The translations under genes and the position numbers were made by a program. A stretch of DNA of 64,000 bases, taken from positions 124,001-188,000 of the forward strand of contig JAGQDJ010000063.1 of assembly GCA_022885665.1 (NCBI GenBank). The letters are read 5' to 3'. This stretch comes from Triops longicaudatus (lineage: Eukaryota > Arthropoda > Branchiopoda > Notostraca > Triopsidae). This document shows positions 33,884 to 44,081 of this stretch, in pieces. The notes beneath the pieces are model-generated. The model made no database searches. It was not told where the DNA came from and saw only the letters and a program-made list of their open reading frames with translations. Every line of letters starts with the position of its first letter. The stretch's first letter is position 1.

Positions 33884-36021
33884 TTATTTACCTAAAAAAA
33901 TTCGTTAATTAGCAAACAACTTAAATTCAAGTTTTTCAGTAAAATTTAAAATTGAGACACGTTTTTCGGTAAAATCGAATTTTTACCTCCCGCTTTTTTC
34001 TTCATTTCACTTTGCAACGCGGAAACTTTGGAACGTTCTTGTTGTAGCTGGGCATTCAGATTATCCACTTCTGCCGTCAATTCGTCCTTCACTTTCTGCA
34101 ACCTCTCAACTTGAATGAGAACTTCTGCTATGTCTCGCACTAAGCACGAAAACAAAAAAATAAATTGACTTTAAAATACATCAAAATCCAAAAACGTTTC
34201 AAGTTAAAATAATAATAATAACACAAATAATAATAATAACATAAATAATAATAATAACATAAATAATAATAATAACATAAATAATAATAATAACATAAAT
34301 AATAATAATAACATAAATAATAATAATAACATAAATAATAATAATAACATAAATAATAATAATAACATAAATAAAATAATCAATGAGAAAAAATCCAAGA
34401 AAATAACTCAACAGGAGAGTCTTGACCGATTTCAAATAAAAGCCTCAAAAAATGGAAAATATCAAACTAAAAAAATTTCAAAAAATACAAAACCGAAGGT
34501 AAATAAAAGTACATGGAAAATACTGAAAACTAATTTGTCATTTTCGTTTAGAAAATTATGTAAAACGCACTTTCGCCTTGGGCTAAGATCCCGCACAACC
34601 GTTTATTGCGAGTTTTCACGTTAAGCAAATCTTCCTTGAGCTTCTCGATTTCCAGCTTCAAAGCCACGTTCTCTTCGTCTTTAACTCGTAATCCTTCGCT
34701 CAATTGTGCCACGCGAGCTGCATCTGCTATCTGAGGCTATTAAAACACAAATAAAATTTAAATATACAATACCAAAATATAAATATTATTTTTTAGTGAA
34801 CTGAAAAAGTAATTAAATAAATAAAGCGTTACTATAATAACTTTAAATAAGACACTCGTACTTCAAAATTCTTCTGACGTTCTAAAAATTGTTCCCTTTT
34901 CACGGCTGATTTAGCTTCTTCTTTGGCTTTCTCGAAAAATTGCTCGTCTTTAGCTTCTCCGTTCTGGTGGAGCAATTTCTGGCGAGAAGTTTTGGCTTGA
35001 GGCTTTTCTGTCGTTGAGCCCTAGACATGAAAATAAACAATAATTGAAGAAAAAAAAAAAATAAAAGTATATATAAATTGTAATAAAAGAATCCAATAAG
35101 AAATAAATACCAAATTGAAAGCAATAAAATTAAACATATTATAAACAAGCAATTACAAAATACATTAAACATATTACATAATATAAAACTATAAACGTGT
35201 AATCAGCTTATCTTAACGCAGTACAAACATACTTGGGTAGACACGGAATTCTTGAATTCATCCAAAGACATGGCAGCAGGTTTTTTAGATTTATTGCCTT
35301 TGCCCTTTTTGCTTGCTTCGGCTTCTTCTCGGTACGTGTCATAAAGTTCTTTCTTTTCTTCATAATCTGCCTTGGATTCCATCAAGGCTATTTCCAGTTC
35401 GCGTTCATACGCTTCGTTAACCAGCTGTAATGATAGCATAAGGTTGTATTTCAGTTTGGAATGGTAATTAAGACTAATTAAGGAGACATTACCTCCGTGT
35501 CCCGTTGTTTCCATGACTCGAAATCCGGGGCTGGTTCATTTTTTTTCTTTGGGGCGTTATTACACTCGCCAACGGGAGAAGATATGGACTGAGATGACTT
35601 AGGCACCGTAGGCAGCTTCTTTCCTTCTCCAAAGGCAAAAGCCAACGCAGCTAACTAATTAATTGCAATAGTTACCTTTCATTCATTCGCAGAAAACACT
35701 ATAAAACATTAGGTTAACATGAAAAATATGCTAAGATGTTGATCTATAAAGAGCAAATAATTTTGATGTCGTATCACAGTGTTTTGAACAACTTAATTTA
35801 ATTTATTTAAGTTCTTGAAATAAAATGTTCAGAAAAGGCAGGTGAATGTTTACGTCATTTTTCTTTTTCTTCTTCTTGGAAGCGGCTTCTTTCTCTTTAG
35901 GAGCTGAGGTGACTTTCTTGGCGTTGGTTGGCTCGACTTTCTTTGTATTTTGTGGCTTTTTAACATCGCCATCGTCGTCGATACTGAGGACAGCAAAGCG
36001 GGACAAACTAGCGGACGCCAT
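33884..36021 (-). CDS. GKAP1: G kinase-anchoring protein 1
   Basis: Seven exons join in frame to 335 aa: 36021-35854, 35654-35493, 35424-35233, 35020-34862, 34736-34571, 34139-33987 and a terminal 8-nt exon, 33891-33884. In mammals the protein anchors cGMP-dependent protein kinase I at the Golgi. The family start (MASASLSRFAVLSIDDD) is followed by a Lys/Ala-rich basic segment. FESWKQRDTE corresponds to the conserved WRQRDEQ region, and YERELEIALMESKADYEEKK to the EADLEKALLLSKLEYEEHKK region. A C-terminal coiled coil contains EVLIQVERLQKVKDELTAEV and LQQERSKVSALQSEMKKK. It ends AGGK, shorter than the vertebrate tail. The last exon supplies only the end of a Gly codon, a Lys and the stop. Confidence 0.9.
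34207..34375. repeat. 18-bp minisatellite, about nine copies
   Basis: The unit ATAAATAATAATAATAAC repeats almost perfectly inside a GKAP1 intron. On the minus strand it gives a chance reading frame of Ile/Tyr/Val repeats, which is not a gene. Confidence 0.95.
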
Positions 36022-36737
36022 TGTTACTGTTTTGATTTATAAGAACAGTAAGCGTTACTAGATGGTGTTGAGGGCAAAACTAACCGCTGGAATTGGTTCA
36101 CCGGTACTTTATCAATACGGGCAAATAAACCAATGAGAATAAGATTACACAATTTACCAGTATTTACTAAATATAGGAAATCGTATTCGGAAAGTATCAT
36201 TCATAGTCATCCACCACGCGTTTTTGTTGCATTTTATTTTCGTTCACTTACTATTCCATTTCTACCACACAACGTAGATCCGCTGAATCTTTCTTTCTTT
36301 ATTTGGCCCGCATTACGTTATTTCTGCCCGTTTCTAAAGACTTTTTGTTTAAAAAATAATAGTTCACTTTTTCGAGGTTTATTTTATGAAAATAAAAAAG
36401 TGTTGTGAACAAAAAATTTTATTAAGGAAAAACCCGTTGAATGCCTACCAACGGTCATTGAATGAAACGAACGCATAATCTAATAGAGAATGTGTTTGGA
36501 ATAACCCATTTGGCAAGGCTTAGCGAACATTACTTGCGGAAAAAGACATAATGAACACCTTGACTGAGTTTTCTGACTACAAATTGCACCACACTGGCTT
36601 GAAAAGCTTCAGTAACATGTTTTGTCTCAAGTCCAAGCTGGCCACTTTCACTTTCGTACAAGATTTCAGTCGCTAACAAGTGCTAGTCCATGGAAGGAAG
36701 CTTTCTCTTTCCTGTGCCAAACTTCTAAAACCCAAAC
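36022..36737. other. Spacer between divergent GKAP1 and a secreted-protein gene
   Basis: Contains the presumed promoters of both genes. No coding exon, clear TATA box or repeat is recognised. Confidence 0.4.
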
Positions 36738-37336
36738 ATGGGTGTTCGAAACTGGACAGCTTTAGTCCACCTAATTACTCTATTTTACTGCCTAATCATA
36801 CCGGGAACACATTCAGATCATATTCACATATCTCCTCGCCATGCATCGCAATTTATCTCTTATTCAGTGCTGGAAAATAATGCAAGAACCGAAGTTACCA
36901 TTATCAGTGGTGACGGTAAAACATCCTTTTCAATTGAAATGGATAATTCTGCAAAAAAAGGTAATATCTTTATTGTAAGCGAAGCAAAACTAAAATCTAC
37001 AAAAATAAAGATATATCTAAAAATACAAGAAAAAGAGTTAAACGTTAAAATGCATTTGTAGCCACAGGAGCTCAAGTTTTCGCAGCCAGTCCTGGAATTT
37101 TTGACAAAGTCCCAAAATTTGACTGTGAGGGATCGAATTGCCCTGGGGATAACCGCGTACCTTTCAATCTTTCTAAAGATGCTGCTCGGCCGAAGAAGAG
37201 TTGCCCAACCGGGTTTCGTTTAAGCTCGAGTAACCGGTTTTGTACCAAATGCACGCCGCAACCGTTCGAGTCCTGCCCTTCGAATTGTTCGAATTTGAAC
37301 AACAAATGTCTCTGTTGCATAACGCAACCGGTTTGA
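36738..37336 (+). CDS. Unrecognised secreted cysteine-rich protein
   Basis: Two exons, 36738-36960 and 37068-37336, join in frame to 163 aa. The start has a hydrophobic signal (LVHLITLFYCLIIPG), probably cleaved near THS-DH. The middle is a beta-rich-looking segment (VTIISGDGKTSFSIEM) without cysteines. The C-terminal half holds ten cysteines: one at FDCEG, one at SNCPGD, then a cluster spaced C-x12-C-x2-C-x7-C-x3-C-x6-C-x-C-C. One sequon (NLS) lies in the mature protein. AATAAA is present at 37416. The pattern suggests a disulfide-rich extracellular peptide domain, but no family is recognised, and neither toxin, growth-factor nor cuticle function can be assigned. It sits between GKAP1 and ELP2. 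Confidence 0.7.
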
Positions 37337-38197
37337 TTGTATTCTGGAAGAGGTGTATTTTGAGAAATTTTGCGCATTTTGTGGTGTTTGAAGAATGATT
37401 CTGGGCTTGATGACCAATAAAAAGCATTTTTTTACGTAAAATGTTGTTTTTAATGCCTTTTTGTCATTAGAAATGGAGGAAAAAATTAAAGCGGAAAATA
37501 AGGCTTACTGTATACATTTGTTAAGAAATTTATTATCAAATCGTACTAATAAGGTTCTGTGATGCATAAGGAAAACGTGAAAAACTTATCAAATTCTAAT
37601 GAACTTGCCCACAATTTTTAAAATACTAAGGAGTTTCCATGCCTTATTAAAAATTAGTAAATACGTGAGAAACGAATAGCTGCAGATAACTAAGTTAAAA
37701 CACAAAATACTAGAGAAACTGCTTTCTCAACAAAAACAGTTTCAGATTTGTCTACGAAAGCAAGATGCTGGACGTGAAACACAAGTCGGAAAATCAGCTT
37801 TTTTTCAATTTATGACGTAATCTTAAAAAGAATCGTTAATCATAAAGCAAGGTTTGAAATCGGAAAAAGTTTACTATCAGGAAAGCTTTTTTAAAACATT
37901 AATCTAAATTAGAACAATTCACCACGCAATCTCCTGAATCGGTGATTCAAGCTGTACCCTGAGCAACGTGCTTAATGATTCTACAATCCGCAATAGGCGC
38001 TAAAGTCAAATTTCAGTTTGTCACTCCCGGGTAGCGACGAACTACTCTTAGAGAGTCTCAAGGCTGCTCTAGTTCGGCCCTAAAGCAGCTCAGCCTGGAA
38101 GTAAACACACGTGGGTCTTAACCATCAATACAAAACTCCGGCTCCAGCGTGATACACCTTGAAATACATTTTAATTTCATATTTATTTAACAGTACA
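37337..38197. other. Intergenic region upstream of ELP2
   Basis: No gene seen. Near 37981-38000 the sequence ACAATCCGCAATAGGCGC is the inverse of a short motif found at 12040 and 24016 (GC.AT.GCGGATTG), part of a possible dispersed repeat. Confidence 0.45.
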
Positions 38198-41100
38198 ATG
38201 AAGGACTACATATCAGCCTCTTGTAATAGAGTACCACACGTGTTAGATTGGGGTAAAAATGGCGTTTTAGCCTACGGATCGTCGCACGCTGTCGTATTAG
38301 CCAAGTTAGGATCATCCGAAGCTGTTAAAGTATTTTCTCAAAACCCTTAAATTCTCAAAGCCTTGAATTAAATTTTTTTTTGTTAATCTAGGATTGTATT
38401 CTACACATTCACCACGTTTTGAATGCCCATACGAGCCGAGTTAATTGCGTGCGTTGGCTAAAACTTTCCAAAACCTTGGTAAATGAAGGAAAACAAGGTT
38501 CCGAACAAGATGTGCTTATTTCCACCGCTGCTGACCAAAAAACTGTCTTGTGGCAACAATCCGCTGATTCTGAGTTTGAATACCAAGAAAAAGCCGCGTT
38601 GATTGGTAATAATTTGCTTAAAAACTGAGCGACCGTAAAATCTGTAATTTTTTGCCGTAAAAACGTTTGTGCTTAGCAAAAGTCAGTTAATTCAGTTAGC
38701 GAAATACGAAAGTGTAAGTATTTAAGCAAGGTGTTGATTTTTAGCTAACAGAAGTATCAAATACAGGATATTTAAGCGAAAATCTATTTTTTCAGGTATT
38801 AAAATATCAAAGCAAGTAAATATCGCGCTAAATTGGCTTATCCTAGCGTAAAAAAATAAAAATACAAAATATTTAGAAAAAAAACAGTTATTTTAGCGAT
38901 ATAAACCACGAAATAATTAATTCTCATCATTGTTTTGCATAGGTGAAGGCGTAGGTGACTTGGTTGACGGCCTTAGGACCCAAAACGGGCTTTGGATTGT
39001 TACTGGACTCGATTCCAAAGCTTCTGTGTGGTTTTCCAGTACTGGCCTGCCGAGTAATTATTTTTTAAATTTATTTTATATTGTTTTTGGCATAAATTCG
39101 TTAATATTCTTATAATAGGCGATTTAAAGCTGGAACAAACGCTCAATTTGGGATCCAGCTTTATTCTCGATCTCCGAGTGTGCGAATTGAACGGTGTCAC
39201 GCACCCTTTACTGGCTTTTGGTTGCAGCGACAGCCAAGTTCACCTTTACGGCTTCAAAAACGGCTTCCAGAAGCTCGTTTCCTTAACAGGACACGAAGAT
39301 TGGGTTCGTGGCTTAGATTTCACCACTGATGGTACGCACTTCCCTTTTTTACGTACTTTTAGTTAAAAATATTTCCTAAGATTCTAACTCAATCTAGATT
39401 TTATCAATTCTTCTGTATTTAAGGACTTAATTGGACGATTTTTAATTTTCTTAAAATTTATAATTGAAGACAGAGCTCTTAGATTTAACAATTCTTTGAT
39501 GTAGTATTTATTCTTTTTTTATTTAAATTTTAATTTTCGTTTATTTTTGTTTCCTAGTCAATTTTGTAAAGTGAATTGTTAAAAAATTACTAATTGAACG
39601 GTTTTTCTTCTAGAAAACGGCGATGTTCTATTAGCGAGCTGTTCTCACGACTCATACGTGCGTCTTTGGAGGATATCGTTGTTAAAAGAAGAGCAGATCG
39701 GAAACGATAACTTCTTAATGTCCAATCACAGAGTGTTTCAGCTTCCGATAAAAGACCACAGCGAGATTTCTTTCGCAGTGTCGCTAGATTCCGTGTTAAG
39801 CGGCCATGAAAACTGGGTTTACGGCGTCCAATGGGAGCCTCATTCTAAATACAGTAAATTTCTAAATAAATAATTAGTTTAATTTTATACTTATTATTTG
39901 AGAAATTGGATTTTAGTTTGTAAATTGTATTGATCAATTAATTGTTGCTTTTCTAACGTATTTTTTGGTTGAAATGAACAGATCCACCTCGATTACTTAC
40001 CTGTTCAATGGACAAAACGATGATTCTCTGGAACTACGACCAAGATTCGCAGTTATGGCTCGATCACGTACGTGTGGGCGAAGTTGGAGGCAACGCGCTA
40101 GGCTTTTACGGCAATGCTTTCGCTCCTAGTGGCGAAACCATCTTGGCCCATGGTTTCAATGGCGCTTTCCACCTTTGGACTTGCAACCAAGTAATTTCTT
40201 TGCTAAAGTGATATTCTTTTTTTCTAAACTGATTTTTTTATTTTCCTACGTAAATTAGACGAAATTGGGTTCATTTTGGAGAATTTTGTGTTGAGACAGT
40301 TCGTTGGAGTGTTAGCTAGATGAATGTAATTCATGTAGTTGGGACTGGATTTGAATTGAAAATTTTTAACCTTAAGTAGTACTTTAGCCAATAGATGCCC
40401 ATAAAAAACTTGTACGGTACATAGGCATTTTAGCTGGGTATTGTCCTACTTTATTTTAGATATCTTTAAAAACTAGAAAAATATGGTGAAATTTCGGCTT
40501 TTAAGGATTGAAACATTAAAGTAAAGCTTGTATAAGTTAAAATCTTCCTTGAAGTTTCTAAAATGAATAGATCTTTTTTTTTTTAAAAAAAAATCAGGTG
40601 TTGGAGCGATTTCTAATGAATTTTTTCTTGTAGAACGAATGGGAACCGGGAGTAAGCTGTGGTGGACACTTTGGAGAAGTGGTTGATCTGACATGGAGTC
40701 CTACTGGCAGTTACCTCTTAAGTACCAGCACTGATCAGACCACGAGATTATACGCTCCGTGGGTTCGAGCCGGAAAACCGGTATTTTTTATAATTTTTCT
40801 TTTTTTTTTCAAAAAAAACAAAAACAACGTGAGCTAAAATTCTTGGTTGAGTTTATTCCACTTTCACCTTTTGAGGATAATTTATTTCTGTTTTGTTTAC
40901 CTCTTGTTAGTTTTTGTTCACTTCTTTTTTGTTTGCCTATTTTTAGGTAATAACGTGTATTTTTGTGATTTTTAGGTTACCTGGCACGAAATTGCACGGC
41001 CCCAAGTGCACGGTTACGATCTGTCGTGCATAACTATGATTGATAAGTATCGTTTCGCATCCGGAGCGGAAGAAAAAGTCATTAGAGTGTTTCAAGCACC

Positions 41101-43501
41101 GGCAAATTTCTTGGAAAACTTTGAACGACTTTCACTTGTCAAAGAAACGCCCGAAACAAGTACTTAACACTTTTATTGCTGCACATTCTTGCCATAATTT
41201 GAATAATTTTAACTTTGTTAAGAAATATGAAGTTTCATTATAATACAATTTTTACATAAAATAAATGAATAATAAAATAATATATAAATAAATAAATAAA
41301 TTTTATTATAATAAAGAAAATAAAGGAAAATCTAGTTTTGTTTAATAAATAGTTATGTTTTATTTTGTGTTTTTACGGTCTATTTTTTAAGTATTTTTTT
41401 TAATTATTTGCGTAGTATCTGCGGCCCCTCAAGGAGCATCAGTACCGGCACTGGGCTTATCTAACAAACCTGTCTACGAAAGCGACACCGTTACAACGTC
41501 TCAAACCAAAAACGACCAGTATCCGGAGAATTCTTTTACACCCACGGTTCTTACACGTAATTTTTACAATTTTTATATTTAAGCAACGCGAAATAATGTT
41601 TACTTTTTTGTGGTTTGTTATCCGATTTATTTTACGTAATTGTTGTAACTTTTTAATTGTTAGAACTATCAATATAATTTAATATTCATTGATTTTTATT
41701 ATATTTTGTGAATTCTCATTGACCGTTTCTTCCAGTGAATTTATTTTCTTATTATTTTGCTGTATTTTCTTAACTCGTTATTTTTTAAAAAAATCATTTA
41801 GGTCCTCCTACAGAGGAAACATTACTGCAGTACACTTTGTGGCCAGAAATCCACAAATTATACGGTCATGGCAACGAATTATTTGCATTGGCGTGCGATC
41901 CGGCCGGTAAACTGCTGGTGTCGGCCAGTAAAGCAGCGCAGCAGCAAGATGCTGCCATCTTGGTGTGGGATACAGAGACCTGGACCAAAATTGGCGCTTT
42001 GGAAAATCATGCTCTCACCGTCACACAGATGGCGTTTTCACCCAGCGGAGAATATTTATTATCCGTCTCCAGAGACCGAAGTTGGGGTCTTTATGCGCGC
42101 CGAAATGAAAATAACAGTAAATCTTGCATTTATTTGCGCAACTCCTCATGTTACTCACGTTATGATGCCTATTTTTTAGTATTTCGTTTCGTTCGAATCT
42201 CATTTAAAGTCTTTATTTCGCCATTTTCTAGACAGTATTTTTAAGCTCATAATAAAGTGGGATATTGTCCATGTAAAAGCCGTATGTACCATATCATTTT
42301 TTATTGACAGTTAAGGCCAAACTTGTTTTTCATTGAAACTAATGGTAGTTTCTTAAAAAATTTAGTATAACTTGAGTAAATAGAGCAAGTTTACTTCCTT
42401 CGTGACTTTATTTAGCATTTTTTAAATCACTTCTGTTATTTGCTCCCTAATTATGGCTTTTACTGTAATTTCATACAATAGGGGAGAAATGCTGTGCTAA
42501 TGACCTAAAGCCTTGTACCACTTTTTTATGGATAGTTAATACCAAACTTGCTTCTCTTGATATTAACGGAAGTTATCAAATCACTGAAGACTAACTTGAG
42601 CATACATAGAATTTTTGATACTTTCAGTCCCTTTGTGGCTGTTTTGACTAATTTTTGTTCGTTTCTCTTATTTTTTAATCCGTTTTTGGATCCAAGGGTA
42701 ACGTTCATAATAAAGTGGGACATTATCTCTACATAGAGCCTATATACTGTACCACTTTTTTGTCGACCCAAAGTGGAATGTAATTGTTTGAAGCGTTTCT
42801 AACACATTTTTAATTACTTAGGACCGACGCTGGTGCCTGTAGCGAGGACGAAAGCCGGCAGTAAGGTACACAGTCGTATTATCTGGAGTTGTGACTGGTC
42901 ACCCGATTCCCGGTACTTCGTTACTGGCTCCCGGGACAAGAAACTCGTCATCTGGGACGTGGAGGCGGTGCTTAAAGTAAATAAGGAAGATGAAGGCGTG
43001 ACGGAGCAACAAACGCTCGATCAACCGATAACTGCCGTTGCGTTTGCGCCGGTACTGGCCGCGAGCCAGTACTACTATATTGCCGTAGGCTTCGAAAACG
43101 GGACCTTAGAACTTTATAAATGGTCTTTACAAGAATTCCAACTTATACAAAAGTTTAATCAGAGGTATTTTTTCCTTATTTTCTTTTTGTTTAAATTTTT
43201 TATTAACGTAATTTAGGTCGTTTAAATAATTGTTTTATTTCAAATTTAGCTTTAAATAAACATTAAAAACGAATTAAATGTTTTTGGGTAAAAATAATTG
43301 TCTTTAGTGTTAATTAGTTATCAGAGATCGAAGCGAATGTTTACTAACGTCTTTTTTCTGTATTGTAGTCAATCTCATCACATGAGTGTCAAAAGGATCC
43401 AATTCCGTCCACTACAGCAGCAGTCTTCTCACTTGACGATGGCAACTGCCGGAGCGGATGGTTTCGTGCGCGTTCATAACTTAACATTACCACCTTCTTG
43501 A
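38198..43501 (+). CDS. ELP2: Elongator complex protein 2
   Basis: Twelve exons join in frame to 793 aa: 38198-38329, 38392-38605, 38943-39053, 39119-39331, 39614-39853, 39982-40190, 40634-40780, 40976-41159, 41416-41556, 41802-42116, 42822-43164 and 43369-43501. ELP2 is the double WD40 propeller scaffold of Elongator, which modifies wobble uridines of tRNAs. Conserved stretches include YISASCNRVPHVLDWG at the start, HEDWVRGLDF, GHENWVYGVQW, SMDKTMILWNYD, VRVGEVGGNALGFYGNAF, TDQTTRLYAPW, TWHEIARPQVHGYDL, VPALGLSNK, LWPEIHKLYGHGNELFAL, HALTVTQMAFSPSGEYLLSV and SRIIWSCDWSPDSRYFVTGS. Length is close to the ~800 aa of other animals. Intron 10 (42117-42821) contains a 231-bp-period degenerate repeat. 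Confidence 0.95.
42247..42775. repeat. Degenerate ~231-bp tandem repeat in an ELP2 intron
   Basis: The motif AAGCC..TGTACCA...TTTTTT followed by GTTAA..CCAAACTTG recurs at about 42278, 42510 and 42741. CATAATAAAGTGGGA recurs at about 42248 and 42706. Spacing is close to 231 bp. Copies are diverged, so the duplication is not recent. Confidence 0.65.
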
Positions 43502-43915
43502 AAGTCTTCGAAGGCTGCAACGTCTTACAAAAACTTTTACGCAAAAAGACACTCAATTATAAAGGGCTTTACATTCACCCCAATACAAACTTTCCAAAAA
43601 CTAAACATCACATTTTTCTACTCTAGCTTTGTCATCACTTTGCCGAAAAGTAATGTCAAACAATCGGTAAAGTAAAACTCAAAGAAAGTTTTCATAAATG
43701 AACGAAAGACATCAATTTATGTACAAAATTTCTCATTCGTGGGAGGGGCCAGAAACACAGGTTTTTACAGATATATCTTGGAGATGTAATTGGGGCAGTT
43801 AGCAATTTTTATCGCATTAGAATCTTTGTTGAGATTACACGCATTTTTGTTAATAGTTTCTTTGCTTTAAAGAAACTAATGGCTGTGAGTTTTATTACTG
43901 GGGGAGTTTATATTT

Positions 43916-44081
43916 TTATAAGCGTTCGGATTCGATTATGTCGTTCGTTTTGGTTACTGAAGGAGGGTCTCGGTTCGGGGTGTATCGGATGGCGCAAGGT
44001 ATTAGTATTGCCAAAGCTACTAATACCATTCCCAAGGTTTTGATGACAATGGCTTCTTCGTGGTTATTGTTCTCATATTTT
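43916..44081 (-). CDS. CYB561: Alternative last exon B of cytochrome b561
   Basis: After acceptor GGACAG the exon opens with one base and then reads KYENNNHEEAIVIK, a hydrophobic sixth membrane segment (LGMVLVALAILIP), and a polar tail with TKTNDIIESERL before TAA. It has the same entry phase as exon A, and both align over EEA(I/Y)V....L(A/G)MVLVAL.I.IP, so the two are homologous and interchangeable. Confidence 0.8.

Noticed and set aside
34199..34435. Ile/Tyr/Leu-rich open frames on the minus strand
   Set aside because: They are translations of the 18-bp minisatellite in a GKAP1 intron.
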